From contig NC_056552.1 in assembly GCF_910596095.1 (NCBI RefSeq), positions 16,379,111-16,443,110 on the forward strand: a stretch of 64,000 nt of DNA, written 5' to 3'. Shown piece by piece: positions 47,533 through 59,660 of the stretch. The DNA is from Thunnus maccoyii. Lineage: Eukaryota; Chordata; Actinopteri; Scombriformes; Scombridae. The position numbers and the translations under genes are program-made. The notes beneath the pieces are model-generated. The model worked only from the letters and a program-made list of their open reading frames with translations, was not told the DNA's origin and did no database searches. Numbering within the stretch: position 1 is the first letter of the stretch; every line of letters begins with the position of its first letter.

Positions 47533-49888
47533 TTAGATCTGAGTCTCTTGGACATTTTCCTTCGAGCTCCCCTTGAAGAGAAGAGGCTCCATTTGGGGAT
47601 TCTGGTTTTGGCCCATGAAACCTTTGATCGATCCATGTAAGCCCATTGTAGGCATGGGGAGGGACATTGGCAGAGGTGGGGACATAGAACTGGGGTTGGT
47701 GTTGATGCCATTGCCTGATGTGGTGAGCAAATTGGATGTAGAGATTGGGGCTGAGGTACAGGAGATGGGAATATCCTGGCCTTGCTTGTTATTGAGGATC
47801 CCTCCTGGTCCCATCCCTTCGGTGCCAATACTAAGACCCATCACGTTGTTGTTGAAATGATGGGTCTTGTAGTAATGGTTCAGAGTATCTGAACGGCCAA
47901 TGTTGGGTAGGTTGACTATTTCTGGATGATGTATCCGTAGGGTTCCTTCTCCACCACCGCCAGAATTCATGGTTGAACCACCTGAGATGCCACTGCCGGC
48001 CCCGGCTCCAATCTCATCTTCTACATTGACAATTTCAATGGCTCTGGCAGGGCCGTGGTGCTTGTGTAGCTGGTGCTGCTTCCGGAGTTTATAGAAGACC
48101 ACCAACATTACAGCTGCCATAAAAGTAATGGCCACAAAGCAACCAATAATGATCTTAGTTGTTTTCATTACATCATCTAGGCCTGGAATGTTAGTTACAT
48201 CAATTATGGACACAGTCACTGCATTTTCAGCCACTTTGTTAGCTCGTGGGGACAGTGATGAAAGAGAAGAGAGAGAAGGAGATATAGTGATGCCAGGTTG
48301 ACCATCTGACACCCCTCTTTGAACCGTAGGATTAGGGAACTCTATGAAGGTCTCGTTAATATACTGTCTTGCTGAGTTCTTATCATCTCCTCCTCCTCCT
48401 ACTGTATCTACTGTTTCCACAGTAACAGTGGTGAAATAGCTGTAGCTGTTGCTGGGATCTGAAGCAGACACATTGAGCACGGCGGTTGCAGTGGTGTTTC
48501 CGGCGGAGTTGGTTACCATGCAAGTATACTGCCCAGTGTCTTGCACGGTCACATTTGTGAAGTTCAGTGTTCCGTCATGAAGCACTGAGATCCTAACTCG
48601 GTATGATCCATGGGTCATCAGAGTGCCATTTGGAGTGAACCAATTCACAGAGGTCATCGAGGTTCCAGTACGACATTTCAGCTCAGCAGCCATGCCCTCA
48701 GTGACATTAAGGTCAGTGGGTGGCTCAACAATCACTGGGGCATAGCAGGTAAAGTGGCTCTGATCTAGTTCCCCAATGTACTTGCCCTTTAGACCTGGGG
48801 GCGCATGGCAGCGAGCACAACATGTGGTGTTGCTGGGAACTGTTTCTTTCAGCCACCAGCTGAGCCACAGAACATCACAGTTGCAAACCCAAGGGTTGTG
48901 GTTGAGATGTACCCTCTCCAACTGGTGCAAAGGGGTGAAGAGGTCATGAGGCAGGGAATGCAGGGAATTGTGGGAGAGGTTGAGCTCCTCTAAGTTTTTG
49001 AGGTCATCAAAAGCATTGCGTTCAATGACTGACACTCTGGAGTGCATTAGCCACAGCTTGCGAAGCGACACTAGGCCCTGAAAGGATCCAGGTCTGACTA
49101 TCCCCAGCTGGTTCCCTGACAGCTCCAACTCCTCTAGTCGTACAAGTGGGGTGAGGTTAGGGATGTCCTTCAAGCCACACATGCCAAGATTCAAGAAGCG
49201 CAAGTTGACCAGACCTTCAAAGGCAGCCTCTGAGATGAAATCCAGTTTCCTGAGTTCCCCTAGATCGAGACGGCGTAAAGAGGGAACACGGTGAAAGGCA
49301 AATGCCGGCAGCGTCTCGATGGGGTTGTTTCGTAGCCATAGTTCCCTTAGCTTGCTGAGGTACTCAAAGGCTTGTGACGGTACCACTGTGAGACGGTTGT
49401 CAAAAAGCTCCAGCGTGTTGAGGTTAGGAAGGCCATTGAAAGCTCCCACCTCAATCTGCCGGATGTGGTTCTTGGAGAGCTGGAGGATTTCCAAATGCCG
49501 CAGATGCTTAAAGGTGTCAGACTTGATCACCTGGTGAGGAAACAAAAACACGGAGGCATGTTGTAGCAACATTAGAATTACTGCTGTCAAAGTATATTCA
49601 TTCAGTCTGAATGTATGGTCTGTTTTTAGATTAAACCATATTTACCTGAATTGAGTTCTCTTGTAGATTGAGGTATCTTGTGTTCTCTGAAATACTGTCT
49701 GGGACTTCATCTAAAGTCTTCCTTGTACAGATGACACGGCTCGCCTGATTGGAGCAGGTACAGGGGGTGGGGCAGGGGGGTGCTGCCTCTGTCAGCTGAG
49801 GTCCATGGTTGTGAAACCACAACAAAAGCTGGACCAACCAGAGGAGGGGGGAAGGGGTACAGGGGCTGGTCACCATGACAACACGCAT
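47533..49888 (-). CDS. lrrc4b: Leucine-rich repeat-containing protein 4B (netrin-G ligand 3 family)
   Basis: Postsynaptic adhesion protein; family members bind presynaptic LAR-type receptor phosphatases or netrin-Gs and PSD-95. Two coding exons, 49888-49646 and 49530-47533, separated by a 115-bp intron (donor CAG/GTAAAT, acceptor CACCAG), encode about 746 residues. A signal peptide covers residues 1 to about 35. The LRR N-cap has [16 protein letters not shown], followed by about nine LRRs. The C-cap (about 291-343) has [19 protein letters not shown]. The Ig domain is about 349-437 ([16 protein letters not shown]), the membrane helix about 539-561 ([20 protein letters not shown]), and the tail ends ENVQETQI, a PDZ ligand. 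The first ATG (49888) has a good GCC context; an in-frame GTG lies at 49909. LRRC4B is preferred over LRRC4 and LRRC4C from its ectodomain sequence and linkage to mybpc2. Confidence 0.94.
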
Positions 49889-50243
49889 GGCAACTGAGTC
49901 ATGACCCACCCCTATTGCTATGATGTTGATAGGTCACCTCCAAACAAGGGAATTTAAGTGCTTATGTTGATGTTCATATTTAATGCTCTTATTCAGTTTT
50001 TTCTCCTTCAAGCAGTCACTTTAAAAATTGAGAGTGAAAAGGATGACGTTATATTTAAGGCTGCATTTATCATTAATAGATTCTTATTTTACTTTGCTCA
50101 CTATCAAGCACCTTGTTCTTTTCAACATGTCATTTTAGGGAACCATGTATTATTTGTTCCCATGACAATAATTAGATAGACATAAAATTTGGGGGAGAAT
50201 TTGCTCGTGAAAGTGTTGACTCCACAGAGGCTGTTGCTTCTCA
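49646..50243 (-). other. lrrc4b: Probable 5' extent of lrrc4b exon carrying the start codon
   Basis: An excellent acceptor, a long CT-rich tract ending CCCCTACAG, sits just upstream of 50243 on the minus strand. It would give 355 nt of 5' UTR before the ATG at 49888. Several upstream ATGs lie in it, so the true acceptor could be nearer. Confidence 0.45.
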
Positions 50244-51972
50244 CTGTAGGGGAAAGAGAGAAAAGGAGAGAGAGGAAGGAGGTCAAGTAAGTGCACAGTG
50301 CAGTAGCTTTAAGACATTAGCCTAGTACATACATGCAAGTATTCCCAGAACTGAACTAAAGTCTCCAAATATTATGATGTCCTGTCGCCAGAGTGCATGA
50401 CAAGCTGGGTTGGGCTTTCTGTTCTGAAGAGGTGGCTCTCAAATTGTGGCCTGTAGTTCAACTAGGGAGTCAGCTGCCATTTTCTTCATAGGTTGAACTT
50501 AACATTTGGGTCATGGTCTGAAATGGCCACAAAATTCTCAAACCTCAAGCTGGGTCACAAGTGCTGCAGCACACCCACACTGTCTCATCTCCCACTCTAT
50601 GGAACTGGCGTGCTACAAATTAGATACTGACAAAAGTAGAATCTCACATTTAAAAGAATGCAAAGTTGCTGAATGCAATTACAACTGCTGGTGGGATTCG
50701 TCTAGACCTAAGGTTAATGCAGAGGTTCACGCAATCCATCATAAGGCAACAGCACAGCACTACAAATGAGATAACAAATGATGCCTGCATGCAGTAATTT
50801 AGCAATTAAGATATGAAGGAATGATTATTGACTCCTGAAATTTTACTGCAATGCACATGCTGTTTACAATAAGCAACGCACAATCACACAAGATCCCCAA
50901 CCACTAAAGTTGATGAACCAAACATGAAAATGATGACTAGATTGTGAACAAGAAGAAAAAGGTGGGGTAAAATACATTTATGTCTTTTGTAGTACATAAA
51001 TGTGTATTATGTTTTTCAAGTGGGGCTTATCTTTGGTTAATAGTGTGTCACACACTGTTTTGAAACAGAAATGGCTGCAAGCATCAGCAGACTCACTAAA
51101 TTTAGAAATGATTGGGCTGTTTCCCTTATAATGATAAGACCAAAGAGAAAGTTCATTGTTTTCTCAAGCACATAATGCTTGACACTCCAACTCCAGCAGG
51201 CACAAGCCTGTGTTGTCTGTTACAAATAAGAAAAATCTTTGTTACCTATCACATTATGTGACCACTGTGTTACGATTGTCCACATTTTATATAAGATAAC
51301 TCTGGATACATTTTGCAAATATTTTTACAGTGTAATAAACACTGTATTTTTAAAAGGCTCCATGGCAGTCTTTAGCATCTCCTCTCCTATGCAGCGACGA
51401 TGCATGCGCTCCTAGAAACACGGTTGCTGTGGCAACCTGCTCACTCACCATCTTGTGTTTTTACTGTCCAGTGCCCTATTCCATATTACTGTGTTTAGCT
51501 GAGCTTGATGAACATTTGCTGTTCAAAACTGATCAGTGGCACCTTTTTGGCCAAAGTCAATTAAGCTTTAATTGATTTAAAACTTAAGGTTTATCCCCAT
51601 CACAGCATAGCATAATACCAGATATTAAATCAACAGTCTTTTGTTCTTTAGATTCCTTTACCTATATGAGGACAAACTGAATGTTGAAAGTCTATACTTT
51701 TGTATATGGAAATGTACATTTGCATAAGCGCAGGGAAACCTTAGAAAGCACACTGTTGAACCATGGCCTTCAATATCACAACAGGGGGAATAAATCTGCC
51801 ATGAATCTTAATATCTACAAGGTCTGAGGATTAGGTCAACATCAGTCTTTATTAAAAACATAGCTCTGAGAACTCTTAAAGCAGCTATTAAGAAAGCTCA
51901 TAAGGGAGTGTATGCTAAAAATAGACTTTTTCAGATGCTCTGCACATCCCACAGACTCTCTCTCTCTCTGTT

Positions 51973-52007
<35 letters not shown>

Positions 52008-54289
52008 TATTCACACATCCATATCCACAACCGTCCCAACTGTAACTGCCACAGAGAAATAACAACACATTATCCATGTCCGATTAGAGACTGAATGTAG
52101 ATTTATGAATACAGATGGTAAACCAAAATGTGACTGTATGCAGCCCCTTTGCAGCACTCAAACACACTTATTATGGTGTTCTTTACACTGCTGTCCCTCC
52201 TTGAAGAGTCTCCTTCTCGTCTCTATACAGCAGGTAATTATGCATTCCAATAATTTGACTCAGATGGAGAAAAAAAAAAAAGAGTTTCAATGTCTCCCTC
52301 AGACGTCAGAATTGTATCTGATCCAGAATGGTGGTTTAACAGTTACAATGATTTGCTTGTTAGAAAATGATTCATAGAAGCATCAAAACACAACAATGTT
52401 GATATTCAGCTGGTCAAAGAATTGATCATACAAGAATGTGTTTTTCATGCACACTGTGTTTTAAAGAAGTCTGTTTCATATAGGCCTACTGCTACTTAAT
52501 TATGCACATTGTCAGGGTGGTGCTTTGTCATTTATCCTTTATCTTTTCTTTTTTGAAAGGGGTCTCAAGAAAATTAGCAGCTGAATGAACTGCAAGGATC
52601 CTAATCCCTAATCGCTTCTTCCACTGATACTGTGCCATTCTTGAAATGTACAAATATGGAGGTAATGGTGAGATTTGTCTTGCACGAATACAAAAGTAAG
52701 AGATGAGCAGTTGCATTCAACAAAAATACATCCAAAAAATGAAAATGCATTTCAATTATTGCATCATTACAGGAGTGATGCATTTCCCATCAGACAAAGG
52801 CCTTTGGTAGCTGTCAGTAACCAGGTGTTCAATGCAGTTGTTACTCAAAGAATTAGACTACCTTTTCTTTGCATTGAGTAGAAAAAACACACTGGGTTGA
52901 GACAGTAAAAAACAATCTATGTTAAACACCACACAGGGTAAAATTGTATTGTGGAGTGAGACCTTGAATCTGCAAGCAGGACGCCTGTTGCCTTGACCTC
53001 CCATCCTCAAGTTCTTCACCATGAAAGCACAAGAACAACAACATACACCATTTTCAGAATATCACACCTTGACTCATCTGAGGTGAATTTCTGTTATCCA
53101 GCGGCCTTCATCCTCATCCTTGTGCAAAATGTGTTTTCTTTGGGGGGGTTTATGACACGCTTAACACGCAGGCATCATGTATTTCTTCTGACCAATTTCA
53201 CTCAAAGGTATTTCTCTTTCTTGATCTCTCTTTTCATGTCAAGAGCAGATTGCAACCATGTAGATATTGATTATTCGATCAGGCCTGAGAGAGCGCTCAG
53301 TCGTGAAAAGACAAATTAGTGCAAGCTGCTGACCAATTGCTACAAACCAATCACATCATCATAAGCGCCTGATTGTATCAATGCCCTGCTCTCCACAACA
53401 GAGTCGTTAAGGTTTATGAAGAGGCAAAAAATCGTGGTGTTGTTTTCAATAAATGCTGAGGGTCTGGGCTTTGGGATGTTTCCTGTTGCCTACACAAGGC
53501 CCAATTAGACCTCATGTATTTACAGATGGTCTAGATGAACACAAAGCGACACAGGTGCAGCAGGGCCAACATCATCTACTGTAACTATGACAACACTAGA
53601 TTGATTCAGGACGTGGGAATCAGGGTAGCATTTCATCAGTATAGTAACGACCAGCGCTGTTAAGAGGTAGACAAATGCGGGTGCATGCCAAATATTTCCC
53701 CCACTTTCAACTAATGACAAGTATATTTTCTCAAATCTTTTGATATCAACTCGAAAAAAGGCCATAACCTGACAATTTCCTCCCGCAGTCGCAACCTCTA
53801 ATCTGCAATCTCTCCTCATCATATAGCCTCTAGCATAATATCTCCTACAATTCAACAGAATGGCCTTATTCATCTATGCAGCTGCGCTCACTACGGCGCA
53901 CCTTCTCGGGAACGCAATTGAAATTCTGAATAGGCCTAATTCTGCACATGCTGCATTACAAAATGGCTTGCATCCATTCTCTCTTCGTGGTAATGACAAC
54001 ATGACTGCACCCAAAAATAATCCATAGGCTCAGTATTTTGGGGGAAAATGATATGTGTGGACATGTGAAACACCGGCTTACATAAGGAACCATGTTATTT
54101 AAATACATTTGCAAGGACTGCCACAGCTTTATTCCACTGACATCGACGTTAACTGTATATGTCGCTGATATTAATTATTCACTTAAATTATTATCCATCA
54201 GTGCAACCCTCACAGACACATTTTGTTATCAAATCTTGGTCATCTCGTGACTGATTTCAGCATCCATGCAGATTAGGTAACAAATGCAA
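50244..54289. other. lrrc4b: Probable lrrc4b 5' intron
   Basis: No coding feature seen. It contains an X-box motif at 51423 and a short (CA)n at 51984-52004. Open frames here are short and unsupported. Confidence 0.4.
51423..51436. promoter_or_regulatory. X-box (RFX-type) motif
   Basis: GTTGCTGTGGCAAC fits the RFX consensus in both half-sites. It is in the probable 5' intron of lrrc4b. Confidence 0.5.
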
Positions 54290-54790
54290 TAATTACGCCG
54301 GCCATTTCAGTCCCTTCTACCTGTACAACCAATATACACGTACCTTAATGTTTCGGCGGCTGCGGCGTAAGGTCGATGTTTTCTCTCCTCTCGTCCCCTC
54401 TCCCGATCGTCAGTTTTCCCAACCTCGCTATCTATCTCTCCTTTTCTCTTCCCTAAATTGATTCGCTTGTTTCCACGGCTGTGAGCTGGCTCTTGTTCTT
54501 GTAGGCTATTCCGCAGCGCCAACGCAACGCGGGGGGCTACAGTGATGGCAGGTTAGAGATGAGCACAGTCCACACACACATACGGGAGGGCGAAAAACAG
54601 AGATCAGATTAAGGGTAGTTGGAGAAAAATGATGTTGGTAGTATTATCACATTTACGAACGAGGTCCGGGACGAATGCATCCATGCGCCTTATCATCCTT
54701 GGAGAGGAACGCAGGCAGCAAACGCGACGGCGCCCGCTGGGCAGAGCATTTTGCGTCCAGCATAAGCGGCTCTTTACGCACATTCCGTAT
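54290..54790 (-). promoter_or_regulatory. lrrc4b: CpG-rich segment with probable lrrc4b 5' non-coding exon
   Basis: This is the main CpG-rich stretch in the 54-55 kb region, including CGGCGGCTGCGGCG and CGCAGCGCCAACGCAACGCG. A perfect donor, AAG/GTACGT, ends an exon at 54344 on the minus strand. It could join the acceptor at 50243 across a 4.1-kb intron. The 5' boundary of the exon is not visible. Confidence 0.5.
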
Positions 54791-54799
54791 GTTTCAGCC

Positions 54800-56436
54800 T
54801 GAATCCCACTAAGACAGCATTAGAATAGGTGAAGGACCAGCGACTCAAAGGATGTACCTGCGTTCATTAGATGATTCAAACATTACACTCTTCATCCAGA
54901 GCAGGATGTTGCCACTATAACACTTTTTTTTTTGCTTTACTTTAGTCTGCAGGATTTGTTTCAAATCACAACGTGCAACATATGATCTAGGCATGTAAAG
55001 CATATTTAGTCACATATTCATTAATATGACTCAGCAGCACTCCATGATCAGCAGGATTCATTTAATCATTGTGTCTCTTCTAATAAAGTTTTTCAGTTCA
55101 GTTTTCAGTGTTTACCACTGTGTAATGGCCACCTGTTTTAACACAGTTGAACCAACAAGCCAGCAAACATCTGCAGTAAGAAACAGTTCTGGTCCATTGA
55201 GTCTTAAAGAGTTTTGTAGGCCTACTAATGTCCATACTCATAATGAATGCTCAGTGCTAGCACATGCATTTCGGTAATGACCAGCTAAGATTAAATCTAG
55301 CAAACTAATGAGGTCTGTTTTCTGCAGACTTTGCATATGAGTATTTCTTTTTTTTTCCCCAAAGCAGTTCTCAGTGGTGAATTTAAAGCTGTATATTAGG
55401 AAGCCGCCGCCACCACTATGACATGCTGTCAGGATCCAGACATGAAGGACAAAACTTCAAATTCGTCTGAACCCTACACTAAGAAGGTTGCACATGTTTA
55501 ATCAGAGAATTAAAAGCAGTGTTATTAGCCAATAAAGAAAGCTTCAGTCAGTAAAGAGATCTTTGTCACACGTACATTCACGTGTCAAGTGCTTTAGCTC
55601 TCCTTCCCCATCACTGCCCCCTTCACATTTATTTCAGTTCAAATTTCTATTTGTGCAGAAGAAGAGAATCGCCCCTTGTAGCATTGTAGCCACTACCAAG
55701 GACTAGTTTGTGGGTAAAAATAAATCTCAGTACATCTTTGCTCTGTCTCAGCTCACACTAAAGGTCAAAGGACAGAGAAGGCCAGTTATGCTTCAGAAAG
55801 ACCCCCAAGATATCTCTCTCCTCCTCTCCATCTCCCTCCCTCCCTTACCCTCTTCCTTGCTCTTCCCCTCCCTCCCTGTGAATGCCGTAGTGAGCATTGT
55901 TCACGACCACTAGCTTTTGCTGAAAGCCGCACAGCAATGAGGTCTCTGTGCCTTTTGCCTCTCTCTTCCTCTCCCCTCCCCCCTCCTTTGCCTCTCTCTC
56001 TCTCTCTCTCTCTCTCTTCCACCCATCTACCTCTCTCTCCTTCCCCCTCTTTCTCCCTCTATCTCTCTCCCTCTATTAAATTTCCAGTCACACAGTGGTG
56101 CAGAGGATATTCCTCCTTTCCCTCTTTCTCCCTCTTTCCTCATTCCCTCTCACTCATGCTGAAATCTTAGCCCACATCCAGTCTCTCACCGACCCTGACT
56201 GCCTTTCAGTGCTTTTTCTGCCACTCTCGTCGTCTCCTCAGTGTACATCTTTTTGCCTTCCAACCCCCGCGCCATTTAAAATGATTCCACGCCGCCCATG
56301 CCAAATCCACCCTGTGCCTCTGCTCTTCTTCCTTCCCCCCACTTTCCACTCTATGTCCTCACTGTGTCATTGCACATTGAATCTGATATTCCCCTTATGC
56401 ATGTATGGTACGCTTGTGTGTGTGCAGGCACCCTTG

Positions 56437-56490
<54 letters not shown>

Positions 56491-58585
56491 AGCGATGGAG
56501 TGGAGGGAGGGAGAGGGACATGCATTTGTGCACAGTAAATGAACAAACACTCATCGCTGTATTGCTTGTGTCATCAGTACAGGAAGGCTCTTGGAGTAGA
56601 AATACAGCGGAGAGAGCTAATCCCACTATCCAGAGGACAAGTGCATGGCATTTCCAATACAACCCAAACCCCATAAACTCTTAATGCTGTGTTAGGAGCC
56701 ACAGGGGAGGAGAAGGGGAGGGCGATGAGGATTTGGCAGCAACATGCCAGTGCCAAGACATATGTGGCATGCTGATAGCACTAGAGAGGTGCAGCTCACA
56801 CTGTGAAGAAGCTTTGGAGGGGTGCTGATACACATCCATCACTTCCATCATTTCGGGATACTAGCTACAGGCCTCACCACTCTAGAAGTGGGTGGTTGAG
56901 TGATTGCAAACAGTTCAAAGCAAAGATTAAGAATGTGGATAATTTTTGTAGCAGTCGCGCTGATTTTAGATTTGGATGAAGAGTATTTGTTTAATGGCCC
57001 CGAGCATCCAATTGGGATTGTGAACAAAGTGATATTTTTGGTGGTTATTTTTAGAAATGTAACTGGAAAAAAGTTGGATTGGTGCTCATTGCCATCTGTG
57101 CAAGAGAATAAGAGAGATACAAGGGAGAGTTTTGAGTTATTCATGGTGACATCCCTGTGTGTGTGTGCGTGCGCGTGTGCATGTGTTAGAGAGACAGAGA
57201 GGGAGAGAAAATAGAGAGAAAAATCCTAGTGTCACAGTATCTTAGCAACTGCCTCCATCTCCTTGGAGACAAGAACTGACATCATTTCCTGTCTGTGAGA
57301 ACTCACTTTTGGTTTGTACGCAGTGTGTTTGTGCGTATGAGCACTAGGGCATGTGTGTGTCTGTTTGTTTGTGTGTTGGCGTGTGTCCACGTTCATATGC
57401 AGATGCAGGCCTGCAGTATGTGTACCGAGAAAGACAGGATGTATTTCTAGTGCTCCAATTGGGGTATGTTCAAGAATGTCACTCATTTTGAAGTCAAAAA
57501 GAAATGTAAAAGTCATTAAAAAATGGCAAGGAGTTGTACTTAAACTGACTTATTTTTGATTTAAAATGGATTGGTGAAATAATATCGGGACTAATAGTCA
57601 TGAATTTTCTGTTCCAAATGGTTACTTTGTCCCTCTAAACAATTTAAAGTATTGCATAAAGTTAAGTCTTTAAATGTAGTTTGTACCCTTTATAAGAACT
57701 GGAGTGTTAGTAGATATTATGGCACCAATGCGTTAAGTATAATAACAGGCAATTTGTACCATCACAACCACAATTTTGAATTTGCACCATCAAGTTTGTC
57801 AGTCAGCTGTACATGCAGGCCAACCAAGCAGCGTCTGTGTTGTAATGCAGAGAAAATGTTATCTTCCGCTGCCATCTGGTGAGCAAAAGTGTGAGGTGCA
57901 ACCAAAAATAACCTCTCTCAGCTGTTTAAGTCACTGTTATTTTATGGTATAAACAACACTTTTTAGCTTATACAGTATAGCCATCAGATATTTCTTTTAT
58001 TTCATATTCTACAAATTTAAAATATGAGCACCAAACTACATTAATGTTACTTTAGGAAATTTGTTAGGAACATTCAATCAACTAAACTGTCAACTATTTG
58101 ACATGTGATGGGGAATGGGGAAGTGAAATCAGAAAGTAAACACCTTTTGAATAATCGAGCTCAAGCTGGATATAAGATTATGCTAGAATGAGATATAAAG
58201 TCATTCTACACTGCACATGAAATGTAATAGTGAATTCATTTCTATAAATTACAATATTCTTTAAGTGATCACAAATTCTCTCCAGACAAGTATGTTTTTT
58301 CCCCCATTGAGATGGCCAGAACTCTATAGGAGTACAAGATGTATGAGATTAACATTAGGCTCCAAACTGCACTCAACATATTATATTCCCACCAATCCAG
58401 GTTGCAGATTTCCCAAACGGGAAGTCCAAAGTCAGTATACCAATTAACAGCAAATTAAGATGAAACAGTGCTGTGAGTCAGTGGTGTATCCCTAACATTC
58501 CTATTTCCTCTAATTAGGAGATATGCCACATGTGAGAATTTTGGCTATAGCATGCCTGTCCTTTTGTGAAAATAACAGAACTTTA
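54800..58585. other. Intergenic region upstream of lrrc4b
   Basis: No gene recognised. A pyrimidine-rich segment runs from about 55815 to 56160, including (CT)n near 55996-56018. The open frames over it are low-complexity. Confidence 0.5.
56441..56488. repeat. (TG)n microsatellite
   Basis: About 24 uninterrupted TG units. Confidence 0.97.
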
Positions 58586-58587
58586 AG

Positions 58588-59218
58588 TTAACTTAAAAGA
58601 TAGGTTCACAATTTTTAAAGTGTGTCTTAAAAAAAAGTCAGGTATCCATTTGTACAGTGAAACAATCACTCCACCTGCTCATTCTGGCCATAAAGAGATA
58701 CCCTCCTAATGCTCTTTCAATGTAAGTGATGGGGGACAAAATCCACAGTCCTCGTTTTGTGCAAAAATGTATTTAAAGGTTTATCTGAATAATATAGGCT
58801 TCAGCAGTTAGTCAAATCAAGTAGATATCCTCCAAAGTTTGAGACTTTTTATTACAAAATTTCCTCTTTTTGATTTCCATACTGGACAGTGTTTCCCTGC
58901 TGAGCTGCAGTGGGGGGGATAGTAACAAAAAGAGATAATTTTATACTAAAAAGATTTACTTTGAAAGATATTCTCTTTATTTGAGTAAGTCGGACTGCTG
59001 AAGCCTTCAGATAAACTTTATAATATATTTTTTATAAAAATAAGGACAGTGGATTTTGTCCTTCATCACTTACACTGAAAGCAAATAAGGATGGGATCGT
59101 TAAACAGATAGTATGAACAGGATGAATGATTACAGCAAGAAAAACCTGTTCAATCCTCATGTGGGCACCTGACTGTTGTTTTACGACAGACTTGAAAAAT
59201 CAATTGGCAACCTATCCT
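58588..59218. mobile_element. TIR element (MITE), longer copy
   Basis: It starts TTAAAAGATAGGTTCAC and ends CAACCTATCC next to TTAA. The 3' part matches the shorter copy at 27.4 kb. Two segments of the interior (GATGGGGGACAAAATCCAC and, reversed, GTGGATTTTGTCCTTCATC) are inverted relative to each other, so the whole element is close to a long palindrome. Confidence 0.7.
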
Positions 59219-59660
59219 TAAAGGAATAGTTCTACATTTTGGGAAATGTGCTTATTTGCTTTCTTGCCAAGAATTAAATGAGAAGATTGATACCACTCTA
59301 ATGTTTGTACACTAAGCATGAAGCTGGAGCCAGCAGCCAGTTAGCTTAGCTTAACACAAAGACTGGAAACATGGGGAAGTCACTCACTAATTAACTCATT
59401 TTAAAAAGTGTAAAAATGACACATTGTGTGCCTGCCTTTTGGCCGGGCACAGTACTGTACCTTCCTAGAGTCTCTGCTGGTTGCCCGGCAACCTAGCAGC
59501 GATAGTGATTACAAGTATCCAGGAAGTTACTGCACCCGGCTAAGCTAACTGGCTGCTGGTGGAGGCTTCATATTTACCCTACAGACATGAACATGGCATT
59601 TATTTTCTCATCTAACTATCAGCAAAAAAAGTAATTAAGCACATCTCAAGTGTTGATGTG
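59219..59660. mobile_element. TIR element adjoining the previous MITE
   Basis: It begins AAAGGAATAGTTCTACATTT directly at the TTAA that ends the previous element. The interior matches the copy at 39957 (AGCCAGCAGCCAGTTAGCTT). It contains GTTGCCCGGCAAC, an RFX-like palindrome, at 59480-59492. The right end is degraded, so the boundary is approximate. Confidence 0.7.

Noticed and set aside
47514..47828. Open frames overlapping the lrrc4b cytoplasmic tail on both strands
   Set aside because: Shadows of the long lrrc4b exon, which has clear family similarity through to the ETQI terminus.
49889..49909. GTG at 49909 as the start of lrrc4b
   Set aside because: It is not an ATG; the first in-frame ATG at 49888 has a good context and leads directly into the signal peptide.
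55786..56170. Open frames rich in Arg-Glu or Ser-Leu-Pro around 55.8-56.2 kb, and similar ones at 38.0-38.8 kb
   Set aside because: They are translations of CT/GA-rich low-complexity DNA.
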